Source: Verrucomicrobiota bacterium (lineage in GTDB: Bacteria > Verrucomicrobiota > Verrucomicrobiia > Opitutales > Opitutaceae). Taken from it: a DNA stretch of 36,593 bases. Below the pieces are notes generated by a model that was not told where the DNA came from, ran no database searches, and saw only the letters and a list, made by a program, of their open reading frames with translations. Where the stretch lies: positions 1 to 36,593 of the forward strand of contig JACTNC010000043.1 in the NCBI GenBank assembly GCA_014584295.1. Reading direction: 5' to 3'. Position 1 is the first letter of the stretch. Each line of letters starts with the position of its first letter. Shown here piece by piece: positions 1 to 7,939 of the stretch. The position numbers and the translations under genes were made by a program.

Positions 1-2
1 GG

Positions 3-140
3 TTCATCTTTAAGGACGGCACAGATTGCTCTCCGGAGGGACAGCTCACCGATCATCGCGCTATCCAGTCGGGACGCATCAGCCATACCATCATTGATTA
101 CCGCGCGCTGGGGTTCCCAACCGATATATCTGCCAGTTGA
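3..140 (+). CDS. C-terminal fragment of an unidentified protein (5' end outside window)
   Basis: The first frame is open from base 3 to a TGA at 138-140 and encodes 45 residues, including DGTDCSPEGQLTDHRAI and HTIIDYRALGFP. There is no start in the window, so this is the tail of a gene beginning upstream. Codon use resembles the neighbouring genes, and the sequence becomes AT-rich and non-coding right after the stop, which supports a real gene end. I do not recognise the family. An antisense frame over 98-367 covers part of the same bases and looks less protein-like. Confidence 0.45.
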   Translation, partial: FIFKDGTDCSPEGQLTDHRAIQSGRISHTIIDYRALGFPTDISAS

Positions 141-449
141 GAAACGCTCCAAGGAGAGTCAAACGATGGGTGATGAAAATTCACTCCCGCTAAACTGTCG
201 GCAATGTTTACAAGTCGGTTGATATTCTCGCAAAAATGCGGGCTAATTTGGCAAATAAGCAAATATACAAGATGTTTAACAACATTATTTTCCAAGTACA
301 TCGTTCGACGATATAAAAACAGGCGAATAGTTAGGCACGTCCCCTGCTTGCTGCTGAGCAATTCCATCCCGGAGAGTGCGTAGATTTACGTGATCTGGCT
401 CCTCCTTGGGTTCTTCTCAGATTCAACCTTCAACTAGCCCAAATAAGAC
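141..449. other. AT-rich intergenic region upstream of the VPDTG-tail protein
   Basis: About 300 bases that are clearly more AT-rich than the surroundings. I see no convincing gene. It contains a short inverted repeat ATCGT-TCG-ACGAT around 300-312 followed by a TATAAA-like hexamer, so it probably holds the promoter and a long leader of the gene starting at 450. Confidence 0.5.
290..317 (+). promoter_or_regulatory. possible sigma70-type promoter
   Basis: A weak TTCCAA -35-like hexamer (290-295), a 16-base spacer, and TATAAA (312-317). The small hairpin ATCGT/ACGAT lies in the spacer. The site would give a leader of about 125 bases for the gene at 450. It is a pattern match only; the -35 box is poor. 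Confidence 0.22.
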
Positions 450-1334
450 ATGAAGTTTGTCCTTCCTGCCACATCGCTCGCCTCTGCAATTTTGATTGCA
501 GCACCGGCTTTTGGCCAAGTCGTCGTAAACTCGTTTCAAGCGCCCGTTGCTCCCGGTTCGGAAGTGGCGGATACTTGGTATGCCAATGATGTCCGCCCGG
601 GCGGTACTGCCTCCATCGTAGACCTGACTGGCATCGGGGGAAACCTCGAGAACAACCAGCCGCTACCCACAGGCGCCGCTCGCCTGACAACTGATGGGAC
701 AAATGCCGCCAAGGCCGAGGTCACCACATACCGCGACTTCGGTGCTGCATCGACCGTGCTGAATGACATCAGCCTGGGTTATAGCTATTTCAAATCCCCG
801 ACTGCCGAGATGTACGCAGCGCCGTCCATGAAGCTCCTCATCTACGCACCCGGCGGGTCCGGCGACAATTATGGCGCACTCATCTATGAGCCCTACTGGA
901 ACCTCGTGCCTAACGGCCTTGGCACTCCAACACAGGGCGACTGGATCAATGTCGCCATCGACGAAAACACGGGAGCAGACGGATTCTCAAACGCCGGAGG
1001 CTGGTGGTGGAATGGCGGCTTCGAGATCGGCAGTGGAGCCGGCGGCCCGCCGCTGAGGTCCCTCGCTGAATGGGCCACCGCCTTCCAAAGCAGCGACCCG
1101 ACCGATTTTGCCAACGCTCGCGTGATCGGCCTCCAGATGGGTATCGGCACCTACAACATCAATCAGGACGACTATTTCGACAATGTTTCAATCATTACAA
1201 ATGGCCTCGAGCGCACGTACAATTTTGAAGCTGGCAGTACTGCGAGCGTGCCCGACACCGGTGCAACCGCGCTGATGCTCGGCGCAGGTCTCCTCGCGCT
1301 CTTCGGAATGAGCCGTCGGAATCGCGCTTCCTGA
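450..1334 (+). CDS. secreted protein with VPDSG-type C-terminal sorting signal
   Basis: A 294-residue protein with an N-terminal signal peptide (hydrophobic LASAILIAAPAFG, probable cleavage near residue 22). The C-terminus from about residue 267 is tripartite: VPDTG, a hydrophobic stretch TALMLGAGLLALFGM, then basic SRRNR. This is the layout of the VPDSG-CTERM/PEP-CTERM class of sorting tails known from Opitutales, in which an exosortase-type enzyme is thought to process exported proteins; here Ser is replaced by Thr. The middle region is rich in Gly, Asn and aromatic residues, as in extracellular beta-sandwich proteins, but I recognise no catalytic domain. The gene is monocistronic and ends at a strong hairpin at 1363-1398. 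The function of the mature protein is unknown. Confidence 0.85.
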   Translation: MKFVLPATSLASAILIAAPAFGQVVVNSFQAPVAPGSEVADTWYANDVRPGGTASIVDLTGIGGNLENNQPLPTGAARLTTDGTNAAKAEVTTYRDFGAASTVLNDISLGYSYFKSPTAEMYAAPSMKLLIYAPGGSGDNYGALIYEPYWNLVPNGLGTPTQGDWINVAIDENTGADGFSNAGGWWWNGGFEIGSGAGGPPLRSLAEWATAFQSSDPTDFANARVIGLQMGIGTYNINQDDYFDNVSIITNGLERTYNFEAGSTASVPDTGATALMLGAGLLALFGMSRRNRAS

Positions 1335-1362
1335 AAGATCTTCCAATTCTGACGCAAGAATC

Positions 1363-1398
1363 AAAAACCCGCCCTGCATTGGGGCGGGTTTTTCTTTT
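1363..1398. terminator. bidirectional rho-independent terminator
   Basis: A perfect 12-bp stem AAAAACCCGCCC / GGGCGGGTTTTT (1363-1374 with 1382-1393) with a 7-base loop and T-tracts on both strands. It sits between two convergent genes (stops at 1334 and 1435) and can serve both. Confidence 0.9.
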
Positions 1399-1434
1399 AT
1401 CCGCAGGCCACAGAGTTCGCTTTCCTGCAGCCCG

Positions 1435-2643
1435 CTATTTCTTCACTTCGTCCCAGCCTGCGGCGAGCGACACTTTTTCCAAGGTCACCTTGGGCGCAAA
1501 GTCAGGTGCAAGAGCGCCGGCCTTCGCGAGAAACTGCAACGCCTTGAGCACCGTCCTGACCTCATCCTTTTTCGCCTCCAGTGCTCCTCCGGAGAGGGAC
1601 GCGATCGAATGGGCATATGCCTTGGCCAGCGACTCGACCTCCGCCCGGGTCGCTGCATCGGGTGCGTAGACAAGCGACTCCGCCAGCCGGAGCATGCGCG
1701 CATTTGAGCCCGCCGCCAATCTCGCGCCATCGCTTCGAATGCTCGCCGCAATCTCAGCCCGTTTCGCCGTCGTCTCGATCGCCGTGTAGGCAAAATCCGT
1801 CGCGCCCGCCTGTGGCCGGGGCGGCAACTCACGGATCCAGATGTTTCGGAAACGCACGAGGTCACCGTGATCCTGAAGCCTGAGCGGACCCTTCTCGGGA
1901 AACGGCCTCGAATGCGTGCGCTTGATGTGCCCGGTCGGCCCCTCCAGCGGCGTGTGATCCTGCACCAGCACTCCATTGCAGAAAACCGTGACATATCCCG
2001 GATCCACCAAACGATCGCCCACATAGATGGGTCGGCGGAAAACGATGTCTATGGATTGGAACTCCCCGGTCGGTCGGAGTGCATTCGCCATCGCAGGCTG
2101 CACGCCATACACTGAGGCCGCAAAGCCATCCGCGTAGGTGGGATTGTCGTTGTTGTCCAGCACCTGCACCTCAACCAGCCCATGGAGAAAGATGCCGCTG
2201 TTGCCGCGTCCCTGGCTCTCACCCTTGATCACCGTCGGGGACGCCCATTCGACGTGCACCTGCGCGTCGCCAAACTCTGCACGCGTACGGATATAGCCGG
2301 TTTTCGGAACGACCTCCAACGCTCCGTCCTTCAAGGCCCACTTGATCGGCCCCCCCTCCGGTTTCTCGGAAATCCAGTTCGCGAGCGACCTCTCCGTTCC
2401 GTCAAACAATACGGTCGCATCCGAAGGCGGCCGCCCCGGACTCCTCTGCGTGGAAGGCGTGCCAGGCTCGACGCGCGGAGGCTGCAGGCGATTTCGATCA
2501 TGAACCGCCCACGGATGAAGCTCATCCGGCGGATCGCCATAGAATGCCTGACCCGTGCTCGCCGCCCGGGAGGGAAGCGCAAGCAGGAGGGGCGACAGCA
2601 CAAGGAGTTGGATCCGGAGCGGAATCGAGATGGGATGTTTCAT
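1435..2643 (-). CDS. exported DUF1080 (3-keto-disaccharide hydrolase-like) protein
   Basis: A 402-residue protein. The ATG at 2643 is chosen because it directly precedes a good signal peptide (IQLLVLSPLLLALPSRA); the frame extends upstream only to a TTG at 2661. Residues about 75-275 form a DUF1080 / 3-keto-disaccharide hydrolase domain, a concanavalin-like beta sandwich, recognisable from VLFDGTE..LANW, GNSGIFLHGLVEVQVLDN and the C-terminal RFRNIWIRELPPR. The family is strongly expanded in Verrucomicrobiota and Planctomycetota and acts on sugars in the periplasm. After the domain comes about 110 residues of Ala-rich helix that are not part of a standard DUF1080 fold. The neighbours do not fix a substrate. 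Family assignment is firm; the substrate is unknown. Confidence 0.87.
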   Translation of the reverse strand: MKHPISIPLRIQLLVLSPLLLALPSRAASTGQAFYGDPPDELHPWAVHDRNRLQPPRVEPGTPSTQRSPGRPPSDATVLFDGTERSLANWISEKPEGGPIKWALKDGALEVVPKTGYIRTRAEFGDAQVHVEWASPTVIKGESQGRGNSGIFLHGLVEVQVLDNNDNPTYADGFAASVYGVQPAMANALRPTGEFQSIDIVFRRPIYVGDRLVDPGYVTVFCNGVLVQDHTPLEGPTGHIKRTHSRPFPEKGPLRLQDHGDLVRFRNIWIRELPPRPQAGATDFAYTAIETTAKRAEIAASIRSDGARLAAGSNARMLRLAESLVYAPDAATRAEVESLAKAYAHSIASLSGGALEAKKDEVRTVLKALQFLAKAGALAPDFAPKVTLEKVSLAAGWDEVKK

Positions 2644-2894
2644 GGGTGACGGTTCAGCCAACCGAATGATGTCTTTAGCCGCAAACCTGGAATCAAGCGG
2701 GAACGGATGAGACCTGCCTATGGGTCGTGGACTTCAATACCCATGGAGCACCCGTCGACAGAGCTACATTCGAGCATGTCGATCTTGGCGATTCACCGCG
2801 CTTTTCAGGTCAGATTGGTCAACCTTCCCTTTACGCCGCGGCGCAGCAACAAACGCTCGCATGCGCGCGTCCGGAAGACACGCTTGGCGGAAGG

Positions 2895-3950
2895 ATGTCA
2901 CAACCCGATTTTACCCAGGCTCCTCAAACCGACCCGATCGAAGTCTACCGCTATCGCGACGGCTTGTACGCCAGCGACCTCGTCACCGCAGCGCTCACGG
3001 AATTCGACTTGTTCACTTGGCTGAGCGAGTATCCGTCCGACCTCCCAACCCTTTGCGGCGAGCTCGGTATCGTGGAGCGCCCCGCAGATGTCATGCTCAC
3101 CCTGTTCACGGCCAACGGCTGGCTGACACGCTCGTCCGAGGGTTTCTATGAAACCACGGCCGCCGCAAGGGAACACCTCGTGCGCACCTCCCCCTGGTTT
3201 CTGGGTCCCTACTATGCCTCCCTCAAGGACCGGCCCGTGGTCAGGGATTTTGTGAATGTCCTTCGCACCGGAAAACCCGCCAACTGGGGCAGCTTCTCCC
3301 ACGAGAAGGAATGGAGCCAGGCCATGCTGACCGAGGCGTTTGCCACCCGATTCACGGCCGCAATGGACTGTCGCGGACGTTACCTTGGCCTCGGTCTGGC
3401 GCGCGCGGTCGATACCACCGGACTCACCCGTCTGCTCGACATCGCCGGCGGCTCGGGGATTTACGCGTGCATTCTAGCCGCTCACCACCCGCAGCTCTCG
3501 GCCACCGTATTTGAACGCCAGCCCGTCGACCAGATCGCAAAAACCATGATTGCAAAACGCGGTTATGCTGACCGTGTCGCCGTAACGGCCGGCGACATGT
3601 TTTCCGATCCGCTGCCCGGAGGTTACGACCTGCACCTCTTCTCAAACGTCCTTCACGACTGGGATTTCGACAAGGTCCACGCCCTGCTCCTGAACTCGTT
3701 CCAGGCGCTTCAGCCGGGTGGCATGCTCATGATTCACGACGCGCACATCAACGCCGCGAAAACCGGCCCGCTGCCCGTGGCCGAGTATTCGGCCATGCTC
3801 ATGAGCGTGACGGAAGGCAAATGCTATTCCGTCGGTGAAATGGAAACGCTCCTGCGCGACGTCGGCTTCCAGGACATGCAGTTCAGGGAAACCGTCGCCG
3901 ACCGGAGCGTGCTCACCGCACGCAAGCCGCCTCAGGCCGGCGTCACTTGA
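2895..3950 (+). CDS. class I SAM-dependent O-methyltransferase (plant OMT / family 2 type)
   Basis: 351 residues from the ATG at 2895; the frame is open further upstream to a GTG at 2727, but those 56 residues look non-conserved. Residues about 10-100 form a winged-helix dimerisation-like domain (TALTEFDLFTWL). The SAM site is LLDIAGGSGIYACILAA. The segment NVLHDWDFDKVHALL followed by LQPGGMLMIHD is the hallmark of acyl/phenolic O-methyltransferases, whose catalytic base is the His of HDWD. It is likely to methylate a hydroxyl group on a small aromatic or secondary metabolite; no biosynthetic genes nearby indicate which. The stop overlaps the convergent epimerase gene by 8 bases. Confidence 0.85.
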   Translation: MSQPDFTQAPQTDPIEVYRYRDGLYASDLVTAALTEFDLFTWLSEYPSDLPTLCGELGIVERPADVMLTLFTANGWLTRSSEGFYETTAAAREHLVRTSPWFLGPYYASLKDRPVVRDFVNVLRTGKPANWGSFSHEKEWSQAMLTEAFATRFTAAMDCRGRYLGLGLARAVDTTGLTRLLDIAGGSGIYACILAAHHPQLSATVFERQPVDQIAKTMIAKRGYADRVAVTAGDMFSDPLPGGYDLHLFSNVLHDWDFDKVHALLLNSFQALQPGGMLMIHDAHINAAKTGPLPVAEYSAMLMSVTEGKCYSVGEMETLLRDVGFQDMQFRETVADRSVLTARKPPQAGVT

Positions 3951-4788
3951 AAGCCTTGCGCAGGAACTTGAGCCCACCCAAGGCAATATCGTCGCGCCTC
4001 GGCTCAATCTTGCGCCAGATGGCGGCGGCGCGCGCGATGACCTTCACGTCGGTGGTAAAGGATTCGATGACGACATCGCCCTTGTAGCGGATCGCCTTGA
4101 GCGCCTTCACAATTCCCGGCCAGTCGATGTGATCGCCCCCCGGTGTTCCGCGATCGCTTCCACAGGCGTGGAAATGTCCCAGAAGCGCGCCAGCCTTCCG
4201 GATCGCTGCCGCCTGGTTCTTTTCCTCGATGTTCATGTGAAACGTGTCGAGGTGGAGCTTCACTGCCGGGGAGTTCACCGCGCGGACAAGTTTGAGTCCC
4301 TGCTCGCAGGTGTTCAAGAAATCGGTTTCAAAGCGATTCAGCGGCTCGATGCAGATCGTCACGCCCTTGGCCTCCGCATGTTTTGCCAGCGTCTTCACAT
4401 GCTTCACGACGAGCGCCCACTCCTTCTTCTGCTGGTTGGGCGGAACCGCATCGGCCTTGCCGACGACCGAGTAGACGGGTCCGATCACGGACGGACACCC
4501 CAGTTCGGCGGCCTGGTCGATGATCGCCTTGATGTAGCGCAGCGCGGTTTTCTGCTCGGCAGGCGAGCCACGCAGATCGCGTCCGGGCCCCATCGCCGCG
4601 CACACGCTCCCAATGGCAATGCCTGCCCTCTCGGCCGCGGCACGCAACTTTGCCGTGTCGATGTGGCTCGGATCCTCGATGGGAATCTCAATCGTATCGA
4701 ACCCCCACTTCTTGAATTTCGCAAACAGGGAGGTGTTCGCGGTCGTGAAGGGCGATGTGTACAGGAATGTGTTCAGGCCAATTCTCAT
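3943..4788 (-). CDS. cytosolic sugar 3-epimerase / sugar-phosphate isomerase (D-tagatose 3-epimerase family, TIM barrel)
   Basis: A 281-residue AP-endonuclease-2-type TIM barrel without signal peptide. Metal and catalytic residues of the D-tagatose/D-psicose 3-epimerase group are visible in order: Glu in ICIEPLNRFETDF, Asp and His in LHLDTFHMNIEE, His in HFHACGSDRGTPG, Glu in VVIESF. The DTFHMNIEE and SDRGTPG motifs are particularly typical of this group rather than of xylose isomerase or endonuclease IV. Length is normal for the family. It probably interconverts ketohexoses at C3 in sugar catabolism, which fits a carbohydrate-degrading organism. It starts with ATG at 4788 without an obvious ribosome binding site. 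The exact sugar cannot be told. Confidence 0.85.
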   Translation of the reverse strand: MRIGLNTFLYTSPFTTANTSLFAKFKKWGFDTIEIPIEDPSHIDTAKLRAAAERAGIAIGSVCAAMGPGRDLRGSPAEQKTALRYIKAIIDQAAELGCPSVIGPVYSVVGKADAVPPNQQKKEWALVVKHVKTLAKHAEAKGVTICIEPLNRFETDFLNTCEQGLKLVRAVNSPAVKLHLDTFHMNIEEKNQAAAIRKAGALLGHFHACGSDRGTPGGDHIDWPGIVKALKAIRYKGDVVIESFTTDVKVIARAAAIWRKIEPRRDDIALGGLKFLRKAFK

Positions 4789-4933
4789 GGAAGGAAGTTT
4801 TTGAGGACGTGAGTGATGACGATGTTCGCCGGAAGCCCCTAACCAAGCGAAAGGATGCCCGCGGGCTCAAGCCAGAACGAAGGCGGCGACAATGAACGGC
4901 GCAACCCTTCCCACCCGCGCGACATGAATTTCC

Positions 4934-6142
4934 TCAGCGAACAAACGAAATTCCAAACCGGGTCTGGTCCGATTTCTGCCGATAGGTCCGAAGACTCTCA
5001 CCGTAGCCATTGAAGTATTGCAGGAGGAAGTACGATTCAAACTCCAGCAGGCGTGTGCGAAACGGTACCGTCAGATCAAGTTGATAGGTGAAGTGATCGA
5101 AATCCTTTCCCGATCGGAGGGTGGTCATCAGCGCCGGACCGTCATTCCGTCCAACCACCACCCTAAGCTGGCCGTAACCGCGGTAATCGGCGATGTCCGG
5201 ATTGTTGTCCAGATCCCAAATGTAACCGAAAATTTCCGGCACGGCAATTACCCGCCAGCCATCCGGCCTGCCCAGCACAAATGCAGTTCGGAGATTGAGC
5301 GTGTTGACGCTCCGGGAAAACGGTCCGTCCCGTCCGTTGGATTCATGCTTATAGCCTGCCTGAAACCCGAGCCAGATGAAACGGTCGGTGGCCGTGGTCG
5401 GCATCGGTTCAAGCGACTCGAACATCAATTCCGGCATGTAACTCGTATCGTAGAAGGGGCTCGATGGACTCGTGATGTCCCACAGCGATCGCTGCGTGTA
5501 GGCAAATTGAAGGGTCTTCGGCGAGCCGCTGCTACCCATGCTCAGCAGACGGTATTTGAAGCTGAACTGGAACTTGGCCGAGGGTTTCTCCGCACCATAG
5601 AGAAAATGGATTCCTTCATGCGCGCTCAGTCGCCCCGCAAAACTGCGCTCAATCGCCGACGCGGCAGGTTTCTTCACAGCAAAGTTTGTGAGTGGTGGGG
5701 GCGATTGCGGCAATGCCGTCGGGGCTTCACCCTCAATCATGATCACGGTCTGGAGCACACCGCCTCCGCCCGGACTGAGTATCTCAAGGATCGCTCTGCC
5801 CTTCGCACCCGGGGGCAATGCCAGGGCATAGGACTTGACCGCAAAATTTCCCGGCAAAATCGATACGGGGGCCAGTTGCACCGCCGTCAGGACAACCTGC
5901 CACGTGCGATTTTCCGCCAGCAGCCTCGCAGCGATCTCCCGCGGGGGATCGAACGCAATTTCCTCCGCAGAAGGATTCAGTGTCACCCAATCAACTCCAA
6001 CAGTTGACTGGGGCATCACGGATTCCCTCGGAGGAATCAGGCTGTTGACTCCTGCAGACGCGCTCCGTGCCACCGACGGGAGAAGATGCCCCGCAAGAAA
6101 AACGATCGACGCGAGAATGAAGGAGACAGGACGGAGTTTCAT
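4934..6142 (-). CDS. pldA: outer-membrane phospholipase A (OmpLA/PldA-like)
   Basis: A 402-residue exported protein with signal peptide (residues 1-28). Residues about 175-402 match the OmpLA 12-stranded barrel: SLWDITSPSSPFYDTSYMPE, then the active-site motif YKHESNGRDGPFSRSVN and a final QYFNGYGESLRTYR. The catalytic triad is intact: His266, Ser268 and Asn280 keep the spacing of E. coli His142/Ser144/Asn156. The enzyme should hydrolyse phospholipids misplaced in the outer leaflet of the outer membrane. Unlike E. coli OmpLA (about 270 residues mature), it has about 145 extra N-terminal residues that look like a beta-rich periplasmic domain. It stands alone; the Mla lipid-transport genes at 30-33 kb serve related membrane-asymmetry maintenance. 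Confidence 0.88.
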   Translation of the reverse strand: MKLRPVSFILASIVFLAGHLLPSVARSASAGVNSLIPPRESVMPQSTVGVDWVTLNPSAEEIAFDPPREIAARLLAENRTWQVVLTAVQLAPVSILPGNFAVKSYALALPPGAKGRAILEILSPGGGGVLQTVIMIEGEAPTALPQSPPPLTNFAVKKPAASAIERSFAGRLSAHEGIHFLYGAEKPSAKFQFSFKYRLLSMGSSGSPKTLQFAYTQRSLWDITSPSSPFYDTSYMPELMFESLEPMPTTATDRFIWLGFQAGYKHESNGRDGPFSRSVNTLNLRTAFVLGRPDGWRVIAVPEIFGYIWDLDNNPDIADYRGYGQLRVVVGRNDGPALMTTLRSGKDFDHFTYQLDLTVPFRTRLLEFESYFLLQYFNGYGESLRTYRQKSDQTRFGISFVR

Positions 6143-6261
6143 TCTGCGGAATCTTTCATGAAGTCAGGATGGGGATTTACTTCGGCCACTCGTTCGGAAA
6201 TCGCTCGCTGCCGGAATCCGTCGACACGCCCATCGGAGTGCCCGCGCAACCGCTCATCGCT

Positions 6262-7806
6262 CTAGTCGGACGTCTCATCCGGTTGAGGCTCTGCATCGAG
6301 GCCGGGCAGAAGTCGGGCCGCTTCATCCGCGGGCAAGCTCTCCACGCTGCGCAACCGGCGCTCAATCGCGCGCGAACGCACCCCCGTCTGGTCAATCTGC
6401 GTGCTCGCCTCATCGAGCTTCTTTTTGACCTTGGAAAGGATCTCCGCGAATTTTCCGAACTCGGTCTTCACCGCGCCCAGCACCGACCACACTTCACTGG
6501 ATCGCTGCTGGATCGCCAGCGTCCGGAATCCCATCTGGAGGCTGTTCAACAGCGCAGCCAGCGTCGTGGGACCGGCGATCACGATGCGGTGTTCGCGCTG
6601 CAGCGCTTCGGCCAGGCCGGGGCGACGCAGCGCCTCCGCGTACAACCCTTCCGTGGGAAGATAGAGGATGCCGAAATCGGTCGTGTACGGCGGCGCCACA
6701 TACTTGGTCGAGATGTCGCGCGCCGAACTGCGGATGCGCGTCTCCAATGCATTGCCCGCCTCCAGCACCGCCTGTGCGTCCGCTCGATCCGCCGCATCCA
6801 CGAGTCGCTGGTAGTCCTCCACCGGAAACTTGGCGTCGATCGGCAGCCAAACCGGCTTGTCGGATTTTTCGCGACCAGGCAGCTTGATCGCAAACTCGAC
6901 GCGCTCGCTGGTGGCGGGATTGGGTGCGATGTTCGCAGCGAACTGCTCCGCCGTCAGGACCTGCTCCAGAAGCGCGGAGAGCTGGACCTCGCTCCAGGTC
7001 CCGCGCGTCTTCACATTGGTCAGAACCCGTTTCAGATCGCCCACCCCCGAGGCGATCTGCTGCATCTCGCCGAGGCCGCGCGTGACACGCTCAAGGCTCT
7101 CGCTCACGACCTTGAATGACTCGCCCAGGCGCTGCTCAAGCGTGGTCTGCAAACGCTGGTCAACCGTCTGCCTCATCTCATCGAGCTTGGCCGCATTCTG
7201 GGTCTGCAGTTCGGTCAGTCGCAGATCCAGCGTCTGCCGCACCTTGTCAAGCTGTTCGCTCACCGCGGCATTCAACTCCTTCAACCGTTGCGAGAAGTCC
7301 CCAAGCTGCGTCGATTGATGCGTCCGTGAATCCGCAAGCGCCTCCTTCACACTCGCCTGAAACGTCGTGATGAGCTGACGGGTTTCATTTCGCGCTGTCG
7401 AAAGGGATTCGGTCAATTCCGCGCGCAGGCGGGTGATTCGCGACTCCGCCTGATCCGCGGACTCGCGCAGACGCGTATCCACCGACTGACGAACCGCCTC
7501 CATTTGCTCACGGGCCTCGCGTCGCGCCTCGTCGGCCCGGTTGCTGGCGGCGAGGTGATTCGCCTCTATGCGACGCGACAGCTCTTCGCGCAGCGCCCCG
7601 GCATTCTCGTTCGCCTCCTTCCGCGATTGAACCGCTCCTTCCTGAGACGCCTGCTCAACGCGTCGGAGGGCATCGGCCATGCCTTCAAACCGGGCATCGA
7701 TCACACGATCAAGCGCCTCACCACCGCGACTGCGGAACGTCAGAATCAGCAGCAGCACGAGAATGGCCGCACAAAGGACCGCGACGGCGATGAGAAGCAA
7801 CAGCAT
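6262..7806 (-). CDS. rmuC: DNA recombination protein RmuC
   Basis: 514 residues from ATG 7806; the frame extends to a TTG at 7875 but the ATG directly precedes the expected membrane anchor (LLLLIAVAVLCAAILVLLLI). The order is typical of RmuC: N-terminal helix anchor, about 170 residues of coiled coil (many REEL/RLE/LRA heptads), then the RmuC nuclease-like domain with SEVQLSALLEQVL, PIDAKFPVEDY, YVAPPYTTDFGILYLPTEGL and RIVIAGPTTLAALLNSLQMG. RmuC limits rearrangements at inverted repeats in E. coli; the biochemical activity is still poorly defined. It is a single gene reading away from the divergent TPR gene at 7940. Confidence 0.93.
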   Translation of the reverse strand: MLLLLIAVAVLCAAILVLLLILTFRSRGGEALDRVIDARFEGMADALRRVEQASQEGAVQSRKEANENAGALREELSRRIEANHLAASNRADEARREAREQMEAVRQSVDTRLRESADQAESRITRLRAELTESLSTARNETRQLITTFQASVKEALADSRTHQSTQLGDFSQRLKELNAAVSEQLDKVRQTLDLRLTELQTQNAAKLDEMRQTVDQRLQTTLEQRLGESFKVVSESLERVTRGLGEMQQIASGVGDLKRVLTNVKTRGTWSEVQLSALLEQVLTAEQFAANIAPNPATSERVEFAIKLPGREKSDKPVWLPIDAKFPVEDYQRLVDAADRADAQAVLEAGNALETRIRSSARDISTKYVAPPYTTDFGILYLPTEGLYAEALRRPGLAEALQREHRIVIAGPTTLAALLNSLQMGFRTLAIQQRSSEVWSVLGAVKTEFGKFAEILSKVKKKLDEASTQIDQTGVRSRAIERRLRSVESLPADEAARLLPGLDAEPQPDETSD

Positions 7807-7939
7807 GGCAGGCAACCGGTCTGCATCGACAGGCCGTCGACGTCGAGACCGATCCTCTCGAAACCGACAGGGCAATAGGAACCGGCCGCCGCGACTTTGG
7901 TTTGCCTCCTGAACAGAGGTCCGTCGATCCTCTGTTACG

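Noticed and set aside
98..367. 89-residue minus-strand frame near the window start
   Set aside because: It overlaps the end of a plausible plus-strand gene and AT-rich promoter DNA; no motif or start signal supports it.
3835..4812. 325-residue open frame on the plus strand
   Set aside because: It lies antisense to the epimerase gene, which has clear family motifs; the plus frame has low-complexity Arg/Leu-rich sequence without motifs.
5018..6007. 329-residue open frame on the plus strand
   Set aside because: Antisense to the OmpLA-like gene with its intact catalytic motif.
6169..7119. 316-residue open frame on the plus strand
   Set aside because: Antisense shadow of rmuC; rich in Arg, Leu and His and with no recognisable domain.
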